A stretch of DNA of 5,516 nt, from NCBI GenBank assembly GCA_003972865.1, contig QOAX01000163.1:1-5516 (forward strand). Reading direction: 5' to 3'. Under the pieces are notes generated by a model that searched no databases, was not told the DNA's origin, and saw only the letters and a list, made by a program, of their open reading frames with translations. Source of the DNA: Verrucomicrobiota bacterium. GTDB lineage: Bacteria > Verrucomicrobiota > Verrucomicrobiia > Limisphaerales > UBA1096. The position numbers and the translations under genes are program-made. Below are positions 1-5,516 of this stretch, piece by piece. The stretch's first letter is position 1; every line of letters starts with the position of its first letter.

Positions 1-1113
1 GTGCTGCCCAGTTCCTGGAAATTCAACAGGCACGGACAAAGCGGCATGGACTTCTCGGAACTGCTGCCCGGCTTCGGCGAGATTGCCGATGAGCTTTGCC
101 TCATCCGCAGCATGCACACCGGCGTGAACAATCACGGCCAGTCCATCCACGCCCTCAACAGCGGCCGCACCGTGAGTGGTCGGGCATCGCTGGGCAGTTG
201 GCTCACCTACGGCCTCGGCACCGAAAGCCAGAACCTGCCGGCCTACCTCGTGTTGCGCGACCCCGCCAGCTTACCGGTCGAGGGGACGTGGAACTGGTCG
301 TCCGGCTGGCTGCCGGGCCTGTATCAGGGCACCGTGGTGAGGGCGCGCGAGCCGCGCATCTTAAACCTCGAGGCCCCGGCAAATCTGCGCGGCGGCGGCC
401 AGCGCAACTACCTCGACTTCCTCGGCAACCTCAACCGCAAACACAGCGCGTCGCACCCAGGCGAGCTGGACCTCGAGGCGCGCATTGCCAGCTTCGAGTT
501 GGCCGCCCGCATGCAGACTTCCGCGTCCGACGCGATGGACATCTCCGGCGAAAATGCGGCGACAAAAAAACTGTACGGCATCGACGATCCCGCGACGAAG
601 GAGTACGGCACGCGCTGCCTCATTGCGCGGCGGCTCGTCGAGCGCGGCGTGCGCTTCGTGCATGTGTTGAGCGGAAACCAGTCTTGGGATCATCACCACG
701 GCATCAAAGGCTCGCTGCCCAAGGCCTGCAAAAAAACAGACCGTCCCATTGCCGGACTGGTGAAGGACCTCAAGGGGCTTGGCCTGCTCGACAGCACGGT
801 CGTCCACTGGGGCGGCGAGATGGGCCGGCTGCCGGTGGTCCAGAATACGAGAAACGCCGGGCGCGATCACAACACCTACGGCTTCAGCATGTGGCTCGCC
901 GGCGGCGGCTTCAAGGCCGGCCACATCCACGGCGAAACCGACGAGTGGGGCCACCGTTCCGTGCGGGACAAGGTGAATCATTACGACTACCACGCGACGC
1001 TGCTACGCCTCTTCGGGCTCGATCACGACCATCTCAACTACAAGCGGGGTGGCCGAGTGCAAAGCCTCATCGACGGCCAGCCCGCCCGGGTGGTGGAGGA
1101 AATCATGGCATGA
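1..1113 (+). CDS. DUF1501 family protein, copy A (5' end outside window)
   Basis: This is the C-terminal 370 residues of a DUF1501 protein (Pfam PF07394 by recognition), a predicted exported family related to the alkaline phosphatase/sulfatase fold, with no settled substrate. The GTG at base 1 is not the start. Its first residues align with residue 107 onward of the complete neighbour copy, so about 106 residues, including the secretion signal and the HGGPSH-type motif, lie upstream. Visible family blocks are LCLIRSMHTG (32-41), LGSWLTYGLG (64-73), KKLYGID (189-195), RCLIARRLVERGVRFV (205-220), WDHHHG (229-234), VVHWGGEMGRLP (267-278), GRDHN (287-291), WLAGGGFKAG (298-307), GETDEWGH (311-318) and HATLLRLFGLDH (331-342). 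The stop TGA overlaps the start of the next gene by 4 nt, so the two are probably co-transcribed and translationally coupled. Upstream partners in such loci are usually DUF1549/DUF1553 genes, but none is visible here. Family assignment is firm; biochemical function is unknown. Confidence 0.93.
   Translation: MLPSSWKFNRHGQSGMDFSELLPGFGEIADELCLIRSMHTGVNNHGQSIHALNSGRTVSGRASLGSWLTYGLGTESQNLPAYLVLRDPASLPVEGTWNWSSGWLPGLYQGTVVRAREPRILNLEAPANLRGGGQRNYLDFLGNLNRKHSASHPGELDLEARIASFELAARMQTSASDAMDISGENAATKKLYGIDDPATKEYGTRCLIARRLVERGVRFVHVLSGNQSWDHHHGIKGSLPKACKKTDRPIAGLVKDLKGLGLLDSTVVHWGGEMGRLPVVQNTRNAGRDHNTYGFSMWLAGGGFKAGHIHGETDEWGHRSVRDKVNHYDYHATLLRLFGLDHDHLNYKRGGRVQSLIDGQPARVVEEIMA
1095..1100 (+). promoter_or_regulatory. 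Ribosome binding site of DUF1501 copy B
   Basis: GGAGGA lies inside the last codons of copy A, 9 nt before the ATG at 1110. A strong Shine-Dalgarno at good spacing, together with the ATGA overlap and the Tat leader that begins right there, fixes the start of copy B. Confidence 0.75.
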
Positions 1114-2543
1114 ACAACCCGTTCAACCGCCGCCGATTTCTCCGGCACAACACGATGGGCATCGGCAGCCTGGCGCTGGGCTGGCTGCTGAACCGCGACA
1201 AGTTGTTGGCCAACCCGTCAACTGATCCGCGTGTTCAACGGTCATTCGATCTTGCCCCGAAGCAGCCGCACCACACGCCGAAAGCGCAGGCGATGATTTC
1301 GCTCTTCATGCACGGCGGCCCGAGCCACATGGACCTCACCGATCCCAAGCCGGAACTGACGCGGCTGGACGGCAAGGAGTACACGGAGGATATCCATTAC
1401 AGTTTTGCCAACGAAGCCAGCCGCAAGTTGTTTGGCAGCCCGTGGAAATTCCGCAGGCACGGCCAGTGCGGCATGGACTTCAGCGAGCTGCTGCCGCACA
1501 CCGCCGCGATTGCCGACGACTTGTGCCTGATCCGCAGCATGCACACTGGGCATAACGGCCACGAGGTTTCCATCCGCTACATGAACGCCGGCGTCCCCGG
1601 GGTGACCGGTCGGCCGAGCCTCGGCGCCTGGCTGACCTACGGGCTGGGCAGCGGCAGCGACGAGCTGCCCGCCTACATGGTGCTCACCGACCCGGGCGGA
1701 CACCCGGTGGATGGTGTTCACAACTGGAGCAATGGTTTTCTGCCCAGCCTGTTCCAGGGCACCGTGCTTCGCGCCAAGGAGCCGCGCATTTTCAATCTCG
1801 ACGCGCCGGCGCATCTTCAGGGTCAAGCCCAGCGCAACTACCTCGATTTCCTCGGACAAATTAACAGCGGCCACCTCGGGCAACGGCCCGGCGAGCATTC
1901 GCTTGAGGCGCGCATTGCCAGCTACGAGCTGGCGGCCCGCATGCAGACGGCGGCCAAGGAGGCGCTCGACATCCGCCGCGAAAGCGGGGGGACGAAAAAG
2001 CTCTACGGCATCGACCAAAAGGAGACGCACGAATACGGCACGCGCTGCCTGATCGCTCGGCGGTTGGTCGAGCGCGGCGTGCGCTTCGTGCAGTTGTTCC
2101 TAAACGGCCAGCCGTGGGACAACCACGAAAACCTCCACAACGCCTTGCCGGGTGTTTGCCGCCGCACCGACAAGCCGGCCGCTGCGCTGGTGACCGACCT
2201 CAAGCAGCGCGGGCTGCTGGACACGACAGTGGTGCATTGGGGTGGCGAGATCGGCCGCCTGCCGGTGGTGCAGTCCCGCTCCAGGCCGGGGCGCGACCAC
2301 AACGGCCAGGGCTTCAGCACCTGGCTGGCCGGCGGTGGCTTCAAGACGGGAACCGTTTACGGCGAGACGGACGAGGTGGGACACCGAGCCGTGGTCAACA
2401 AGGTCACGGCCAACGACTACCAGGCCACGCTGCTGCACCTGTTTGGCCTCGACCACAACGGGCTGATTTTCCACCAGGGCGCCCGCCAGCAAAAGCTCAC
2501 CAACGACCGTCAGGCTCGGGTGGTCACCGATATTTTGGCTTAG
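1110..2543 (+). CDS. DUF1501 family protein, copy B (complete, Tat-exported)
   Basis: This is a complete 477-residue DUF1501 protein, the usual length for the family. The start is the ATG at 1110, which overlaps the TGA of copy A as ATGA and has GGAGGA 9 nt upstream. The reading frame is open much further upstream, but that part only shadows copy A. The N-terminus shows a twin-arginine leader, RRRFLR (7-12), followed by a short hydrophobic stretch (about 16-27), so export as a folded, probably cofactor-bearing protein is likely. Family blocks are FMHGGPSHMDLTDPKPEL (66-83), LCLIRSMHTG (138-147), LGAWLTYGLG (171-180), KKLYGID (296-302), RCLIARRLVERGVRFV (312-327), PWDNHENL (335-342), VVHWGGEIGRLP (374-385), GRDHN (394-398), WLAGGGFKTG (405-414), GETDEVGH (418-425) and LHLFGLDH (442-449). 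The His/Asp-rich motifs resemble metal-ligand positions of the alkaline phosphatase superfamily, which is inference. It is a close paralogue of copy A, with long identical blocks and one single-residue indel. Its physiological substrate is unknown. Confidence 0.95.
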   Translation: MNNPFNRRRFLRHNTMGIGSLALGWLLNRDKLLANPSTDPRVQRSFDLAPKQPHHTPKAQAMISLFMHGGPSHMDLTDPKPELTRLDGKEYTEDIHYSFANEASRKLFGSPWKFRRHGQCGMDFSELLPHTAAIADDLCLIRSMHTGHNGHEVSIRYMNAGVPGVTGRPSLGAWLTYGLGSGSDELPAYMVLTDPGGHPVDGVHNWSNGFLPSLFQGTVLRAKEPRIFNLDAPAHLQGQAQRNYLDFLGQINSGHLGQRPGEHSLEARIASYELAARMQTAAKEALDIRRESGGTKKLYGIDQKETHEYGTRCLIARRLVERGVRFVQLFLNGQPWDNHENLHNALPGVCRRTDKPAAALVTDLKQRGLLDTTVVHWGGEIGRLPVVQSRSRPGRDHNGQGFSTWLAGGGFKTGTVYGETDEVGHRAVVNKVTANDYQATLLHLFGLDHNGLIFHQGARQQKLTNDRQARVVTDILA

Positions 2544-2545
2544 CC

Positions 2546-3733
2546 TTAACCAAGCGCCCGGGCGTAGGCGGCCTCGAGCTGCTCGACTGATTTTTCCCAG
2601 TTGAGCTGCGAGTGAAACCGCTCGTGGCCCAGGCGGCCCATCCGCTCGCATTCGCCGGGATCATCGAGCGTTTCGGCAATCGCTTGGCCAAGCGCTTGGG
2701 CGGAATTTTCCGGCACGTAGCGCGCGGCGTCGCCGGCGGAGAAGCGACCCTCCTTCAGGTCGAACATCACCTGCGGCTTGGCGAAGGTCATATACTCGAG
2801 CACCTTGTTCATTGTGCAATGGTCGTTGTACGGGTTGATCGGGTCGCTCGACACGCCGAGATCCATCGTCCGCAGCGCGGTGAACAAAAACTCGTTCGAC
2901 ACGCGGCCGGGCAGATCGACGAATTCGCCCATGCCAAGCTCGTCGCGAAGCGCAACGAGATTGTCGTGCTCCGGGCCGGAGCCCATCAGCAGAAACTGGA
3001 TGTCGTCCCGGCCCTGTTCGCGAACCAAGTGATCCGCCGCCTCGACGATGTAGCGCACGCCATCGGCGTTGCCCATCACGCCGACGTAGCCGACGAGGTG
3101 CTCGCGCCCTTTTTTCAGCGAGAGATCCGGCTCGACGCTCGTGTCGGCGATCTTCGGCGCGGTGCGAACGACGAACACATCGTCCGGCGATTGGCCGCCA
3201 CGTCCGATGGCGATGTCGCGCACCGACTCGTTCGTGGCAATCACCACGTCGGCGAAAAAGTGCGTGGCCCATTCCGCCGCGCGCACAGCCCAGTAAAGCA
3301 GCCCGCGTTTACCGAACTTGGCCTCGAACATCTCCGGGCACACATCATGCACGTCGTAAATGATCCGCGTGCCGGCGAGCTTGTACGGCGCGGCAACGAG
3401 GAATAACAGGTCGGGCGGGTTGCAGAGATGCACGATATCGAAGCGGTGCCGCCGCCAGGCTTTCCAAAGCAACCGAAACTCGCCCCAGAGCGCCGAGCTG
3501 TACTCGCGCAAAAAACCACCAACCGCGCCGGCTTCCTCGCTGATCCAGTGCCGGTAAATCTGAATGCCGTCGATGACTTCCTCCGGCTCGGTGTGGCCGC
3601 GCATTTGTGGGCAGATGACGACCACTTGGTAGCCGGCGTCGCGCAGCGCGCACGACTCCTGCCAGACCCGGCGGTCGAGCGGCACCGGCAGGTTCTCAAC
3701 GATGATGCAGACGCAGGGCTTCTTTTCGCTCAC
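2546..3733 (-). CDS. GT4-type glycosyltransferase of exopolysaccharide/envelope glycan synthesis
   Basis: This is a 395-residue retaining GT-B glycosyltransferase that would transfer a sugar from a nucleotide donor to a lipid-linked or growing glycan at the cytoplasmic membrane. The N-terminal half (about 1-195) carries the signature ENLPVPLDRRVWQE (13-26), then VVVICP (37-42), LCNPPDLL (103-110), YDVHDVCPEM (126-135) and ATNES (166-170). The C-terminal donor-binding half shows GYVGVMGNADGVRYIV (215-230), LMGSGPE (249-255), LPGRV (274-278) and STAMNK-like TMNKVLEYMTFAKP (307-320). In the usual EX7E signature only the second Glu (E313) is present; the position of the first is His305. As I recall, this subfamily generally lacks the first Glu, so I do not read it as inactivation. 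I chose the GTG start at 3733 because it overlaps the stop of the upstream dehydrogenase by 4 nt (GTGA), has GAAGGA 8 nt upstream, and begins just before the conserved domain. An ATG at 3847 would add 38 non-family residues. Donor and acceptor cannot be read from the sequence. Confidence 0.92.
   Translation of the reverse strand: MSEKKPCVCIIVENLPVPLDRRVWQESCALRDAGYQVVVICPQMRGHTEPEEVIDGIQIYRHWISEEAGAVGGFLREYSSALWGEFRLLWKAWRRHRFDIVHLCNPPDLLFLVAAPYKLAGTRIIYDVHDVCPEMFEAKFGKRGLLYWAVRAAEWATHFFADVVIATNESVRDIAIGRGGQSPDDVFVVRTAPKIADTSVEPDLSLKKGREHLVGYVGVMGNADGVRYIVEAADHLVREQGRDDIQFLLMGSGPEHDNLVALRDELGMGEFVDLPGRVSNEFLFTALRTMDLGVSSDPINPYNDHCTMNKVLEYMTFAKPQVMFDLKEGRFSAGDAARYVPENSAQALGQAIAETLDDPGECERMGRLGHERFHSQLNWEKSVEQLEAAYARALG
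2574..2595 (+). terminator. Weak terminator-like hairpin after DUF1501 copy B
   Basis: TCGAG (2574-2578), a CTG loop and CTCGA (2582-2586) could form a 5-bp stem, followed after CTGA by five T. It lies 31 nt beyond the stop of copy B and inside the 3' end of the convergent glycosyltransferase gene. The stem is short and the T run is offset, so this is a candidate only. A perfect palindrome, CGCCCGGGCG (2555-2564), just before it could add structure. Confidence 0.2.
2683..2699. repeat. Palindromic 17-mer CTTGGCCAAGCGCTTGG, copy in glycosyltransferase
   Basis: The sequence holds two overlapping perfect palindromes, CTTGGCCAAG (extended to the 14-bp CGCTTGGCCAAGCG at 2681-2694) and CCAAGCGCTTGG. 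An identical 17-mer occurs at 4105-4121. On the coding (minus) strand here the core reads as codons CTT-GGC-CAA-G (Leu-Gly-Gln). Confidence 0.6.
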
Positions 3734-5028
3734 CAGCAAAATCCTTCGTAATGGCCCGGCAAGTCGCGCAGCTCCGGCCAGCCGTTGACGTCGAGCACCG
3801 TGTGTTCGGCCGTGATGAGCGGCTTGAGCGTCTCTATATCGACACACTTTTGCGCCGCGATCACGAGCCCCCCTTGGCCAATCGCGGCGGCCAAGTCATC
3901 GGTCAGCAGCGAGGCCAAGTGCGGCATTTTTTCGTCGATCACGCGCTTGTTGGCGCCGATGAGCTTGGCCAGGTTTAGCTGCGGATCGTAAATACTCAGC
4001 TCGAATCCGCGCCCGAGCAGGTGCTGCGCGACCTCGACCATCGGGCTCTCGCGCAGGTCATCCGTATCGCTCTTGAACGACAGCCCAAGCAGGGTCACCC
4101 GGCCCTTGGCCAAGCGCTTGGTTTGCTCGATGAGCTTGGCCAAGTGCGCCTCGTTGCTGGGCAGCAGGCTGTCGATCAACGGCAACTCCACGCCGCCGCG
4201 GCGGCCTTCGTGCGCCAGCGCGAGGACGTCTTTGGGCAGGCACGAACCGCCGAACGGGTTGCCGGGACGCAGGTAGTACGGCGAAAGATTCAGGCGCGTG
4301 TCCTGGCAGAGCAGCCGCATCACCGACTGCGAATCGACGCCCATGCTTTTGCCGATGCGGCCGATCTCGTTGGCGAACGTTACCTTCGTCGCGTGGAAAG
4401 CGTTGCAGGCGTACTTGACCATCTCGGCGCTGGGCCAGTTCACCGACGGGGCGTCCCCGCCGAAAAGCGGCGACAACTCGCCCGGGAACGCCGAGCCGTC
4501 GTGCGTGCCGACGACGGCCAGCGATGGATCGTCGAAATCGGCCACCGCGGTGCCTTCGCGCAAAAATTCCGGATAAAAAAACAGGCGCAGTTTGCCCGAC
4601 TCGAGTAAATCGGCAAGCAGCTCGTCGGCGATTTTTTGGGTGCTGCCGGGGAGCATCGTGCTGCGCAGGACGAGGTCGTGCGACTCGCCGGAGGCACGCG
4701 CCGCATCGGCGATCTGGCCAACGACTTGCCGGACGTATTGCAGGTTGAGTTCGCCGCTCTCGGCCGACGGCGTGCCAACGCAGACGAGCGACACGTCGGT
4801 CGCGGCGATGGCTTCCTCGTGATTTTGCGTGGCGGTGAGCAGGCCGTTTTTCGCTGCCGCAGCGAGGAGATTACCGAGCCCCGGCTCGACGATGGGCGAC
4901 ACGCCACTGGCGAGTGACTCGACTTTTTCGGCCTGCACATCGACGCCCACAACGGTGTGCCCCTCTTTTGTGAGACACCCGGCTGTGACTGCGCCAACAT
5001 AGCCAAGACCGAAAATGGAGACCTTCAT
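3730..5028 (-). CDS. AlgD-like nucleotide-sugar 6-dehydrogenase (GDP-mannose or UDP-hexose)
   Basis: This 432-residue enzyme performs the NAD-dependent, two-step oxidation of a nucleotide hexose to the uronic acid, supplying precursor for acidic exopolysaccharide in the cytoplasm. The N-terminal Rossmann domain has GLGYVG (7-12), VGVD (27-30), SPIVEPGL (44-51), VCVGTP (82-87), RSTMLPGS (122-129) and PEFLREGTA (153-161). The central helix region has AEMVKYACNAFHATK (201-215). The catalytic loop FGGSCLPKD (259-267) contains the nucleophile Cys263, with Lys205, Asn209 and Asp267 also in place. The C-terminal domain has LLGLSFKSDTDDLRESP (313-329). Several blocks match the Pseudomonas GDP-mannose dehydrogenase AlgD as I recall it, rather than UDP-glucose dehydrogenases such as TuaD: KVTFANEIG (215-223), CQDTRLNLSPYYLRPG (241-256) and the C-terminal EGFCW (428-432, EGICW in AlgD). 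Length is also close to AlgD (436). GDP-mannose is therefore the favoured substrate but is not proven. The ATG at 5028 sits directly before the Rossmann strand, although no clear Shine-Dalgarno precedes it. This is the first gene of a two-gene operon in this window. Confidence 0.93.
   Translation of the reverse strand: MKVSIFGLGYVGAVTAGCLTKEGHTVVGVDVQAEKVESLASGVSPIVEPGLGNLLAAAAKNGLLTATQNHEEAIAATDVSLVCVGTPSAESGELNLQYVRQVVGQIADAARASGESHDLVLRSTMLPGSTQKIADELLADLLESGKLRLFFYPEFLREGTAVADFDDPSLAVVGTHDGSAFPGELSPLFGGDAPSVNWPSAEMVKYACNAFHATKVTFANEIGRIGKSMGVDSQSVMRLLCQDTRLNLSPYYLRPGNPFGGSCLPKDVLALAHEGRRGGVELPLIDSLLPSNEAHLAKLIEQTKRLAKGRVTLLGLSFKSDTDDLRESPMVEVAQHLLGRGFELSIYDPQLNLAKLIGANKRVIDEKMPHLASLLTDDLAAAIGQGGLVIAAQKCVDIETLKPLITAEHTVLDVNGWPELRDLPGHYEGFCW
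3742..3747 (-). promoter_or_regulatory. Ribosome binding site of the glycosyltransferase
   Basis: On the minus strand GAAGGA lies 8 nt before the GTG at 3733, inside the last codons of the dehydrogenase gene. It supports the short GTG start over the longer reading from the ATG at 3847, and indicates translational coupling of the two genes. Confidence 0.7.
4105..4121. repeat. Palindromic 17-mer CTTGGCCAAGCGCTTGG, copy in dehydrogenase
   Basis: Identical to the 17 bp at 2683-2699 but read in another codon phase: on the minus strand the core is TTG-GCC-AAG (Leu-Ala-Lys). A further CTTGGCCAAG core sits 30 bp away at 4135-4144, in the same codon phase as this copy, and another at 5270-5279 in ruvA (CTT-GGC-CAA-G). 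Confidence 0.6.
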
Positions 5029-5051
5029 TTCAGGCGCGGCAGGCTAGGAGT

Positions 5052-5082
5052 CACCGGCCCAAAACGCAAGGCCAAGCCGGTG
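5052..5082. repeat. Inverted repeat CACCGGC-17 nt-GCCGGTG
   Basis: The arms CACCGGC (5052-5058) and GCCGGTG (5076-5082) are perfectly complementary around a 17-nt spacer. On the minus strand the repeat lies about 24 nt upstream of the dehydrogenase start, so it could be a leader hairpin or an operator. The arms are short and GC-rich, so chance is possible. Confidence 0.4.
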
Positions 5083-5138
5083 CGTCCAACTTGAAACTTG
5101 AAATTTTTTTACCTGTGTGACTCTGTGTCGGGCGTAAC

Positions 5139-5142
5139 GAGG
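5139..5142 (+). promoter_or_regulatory. Ribosome binding site of ruvA
   Basis: GAGG lies 7 nt before the ATG at 5150 and, with the family-typical N-terminus MITFLKG, supports that start. Confidence 0.6.
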
Positions 5143-5149
5143 CGCAGGC

Positions 5150-5516
5150 ATGATTACTTTTTTGAAAGGGAACCTCACCGACGCGCTGCCGACACAGGTG
5201 GTGATCGACGTCAACGGCATCGGGTACGAAGTGTTGATCCCGTTGTCGTCGTTCGAAAAGCTGCCGGAGCTTGGCCAAGCGGTGACACTCAAGACGCAGC
5301 TCGTGGTGCGCGAGGATTCGCAGACGCTGTACGGCTTCGCGACGAACGACGAGCGTGAATTGTTCCGTATGATCCAGGGCGTGAGCGGCATCGGGCCGAG
5401 GCTGGCGCTGAATGTCCTGAGCGGCATGGATGTGGCGTCGTTCAAGGGCGCGATCGGCGCCGGGGACGTGAAGCGGCTTTCGAGCATCAGCGGCGTTGGC
5501 AAAAAAACCGCCGAGC
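5150..5516 (+). CDS. ruvA: Holliday junction branch migration protein RuvA (3' end outside window)
   Basis: These are the first 122 codons of RuvA, normally about 200 residues. RuvA forms a tetramer that binds Holliday junctions and anchors the RuvB motor during homologous recombination and repair. Domain I (OB-fold, about 1-63) begins MITFLKG and includes VVIDVNGIGYEVLIPLS (17-33) and the conserved VREDSQTLYGF (53-63). Domain II shows both helix-hairpin-helix motifs: GVSGIGPRLALNVLS (77-91) and ISGVGKKTAE (113-122), where the window ends. The C-terminal RuvB-contact domain is not visible. The gene is read away from the dehydrogenase operon, and nothing suggests a functional link with it. The sequence looks like an intact housekeeping gene, which indicates a chromosomal rather than plasmid context. 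Identification is firm. Confidence 0.97.
   Translation, partial: MITFLKGNLTDALPTQVVIDVNGIGYEVLIPLSSFEKLPELGQAVTLKTQLVVREDSQTLYGFATNDERELFRMIQGVSGIGPRLALNVLSGMDVASFKGAIGAGDVKRLSSISGVGKKTAE

Larger units (their letters stand above)
5029..5149. promoter_or_regulatory. Divergent intergenic region between the dehydrogenase operon and ruvA
   Basis: This 121-bp gap separates the starts of two divergent genes, so it must hold both promoters unless ruvA is expressed from elsewhere. It contains a perfect 7-bp inverted repeat (5052-5082), a doubled TTGAAA (5091-5096 and 5098-5103), a run of seven T (5104-5110) and a doubled CTGTGT ten bases apart (5113-5118 and 5123-5128). The TTGAAA copies resemble -35 hexamers, but I find no convincing -10 at 16-18 bp from either, so no promoter is assigned. 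Confidence 0.5.

Noticed and set aside
361..993. 210-residue antisense reading frame over DUF1501 copy A.
   Set aside because: Low-complexity Val/Ala composition and no recognisable domain. It mirrors the codon structure of the real gene, and a similar antisense frame (1242-2030) appears over copy B.
96..1109. Open reading frame in frame 3 that runs without a stop into DUF1501 copy B, seemingly giving an 815-residue protein.
   Set aside because: The extra part is Arg/Pro/His-rich, has no family resemblance, and lies wholly over the well-supported copy A frame. It is a high-GC shadow; the Tat leader and the Shine-Dalgarno place the start at 1110.
3024..3100. Possible inactivation of the glycosyltransferase because the first Glu of EX7E is His305.
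   Set aside because: The surrounding TMNKVLEYM block, including E313, is typical of this GT4 subfamily, which as I recall does not keep the first Glu; the rest of the protein is intact.
2612..3406. 264-residue plus-strand reading frame opposite the glycosyltransferase.
   Set aside because: His/Arg/Val-rich translation with no motifs, on the opposite strand of a gene with strong family blocks.
3734..3847. N-terminal extension of the glycosyltransferase from an ATG at 3847.
   Set aside because: The 38 added residues do not look like the family and overlap the dehydrogenase C-terminus. The GTG at 3733 has a good Shine-Dalgarno and the GTGA overlap.
4021..4608. 195-residue plus-strand reading frame opposite the dehydrogenase.
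   Set aside because: No motifs. The minus-strand gene here has an intact catalytic loop and continuous family similarity.
5091..5126. Sigma-70 promoter for ruvA using TTGAAA as the -35 element.
   Set aside because: At 16-18 bp from either TTGAAA the sequence reads TGTGTG- or CTCTGT-like, with no acceptable -10 hexamer.

Overview
The window is a GC-rich stretch of bacterial chromosome with five protein-coding genes, two of them cut by the window edges, and almost no non-coding DNA. Paired DUF1501 proteins with a twin-arginine leader, and a RuvA beginning MITFLKG, point to the Planctomycetota/Verrucomicrobiota group, more likely Verrucomicrobiota. This is an inference from family resemblance; no rRNA or other marker is present to prove it.

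Left part (1-2543, plus strand): two adjacent DUF1501 genes. The first lacks its 5' end. The second is complete (477 aa) and carries an apparent Tat signal. They overlap by 4 nt (ATGA) and align along their whole shared length with a single one-residue indel, so they are a tandem duplication with a period of about 1.43 kb. DUF1501 proteins are predicted exported enzyme-like proteins, commonly encoded beside DUF1549/DUF1553 (cytochrome-type) proteins, and their substrates are unknown.

Middle part (2546-5028, minus strand): a two-gene operon. An AlgD-like nucleotide-sugar dehydrogenase (GDP-mannose/UDP-hexose 6-dehydrogenase) comes first, followed by a GT4-type glycosyltransferase whose GTG start overlaps the dehydrogenase stop (GTGA). 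Together they would make an activated uronic acid and transfer a sugar during exopolysaccharide or cell-envelope glycan synthesis. The glycosyltransferase stop lies only 2 bp from the stop of the second DUF1501 gene (convergent).

Right part (5029-5516): a 121-bp divergent intergenic region with an inverted repeat and short tandem repeats, then the 5' part of ruvA (Holliday-junction branch migration) on the plus strand, cut by the window end.

I see no RNA gene, insertion sequence, CRISPR array or obvious defence system. The most unusual DNA-level signal is a 10-bp palindrome, CTTGGCCAAG, present four times, in more than one codon phase and in three different genes. It may be a genome-wide iterated palindrome. 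The gene content itself is fairly ordinary for these phyla.
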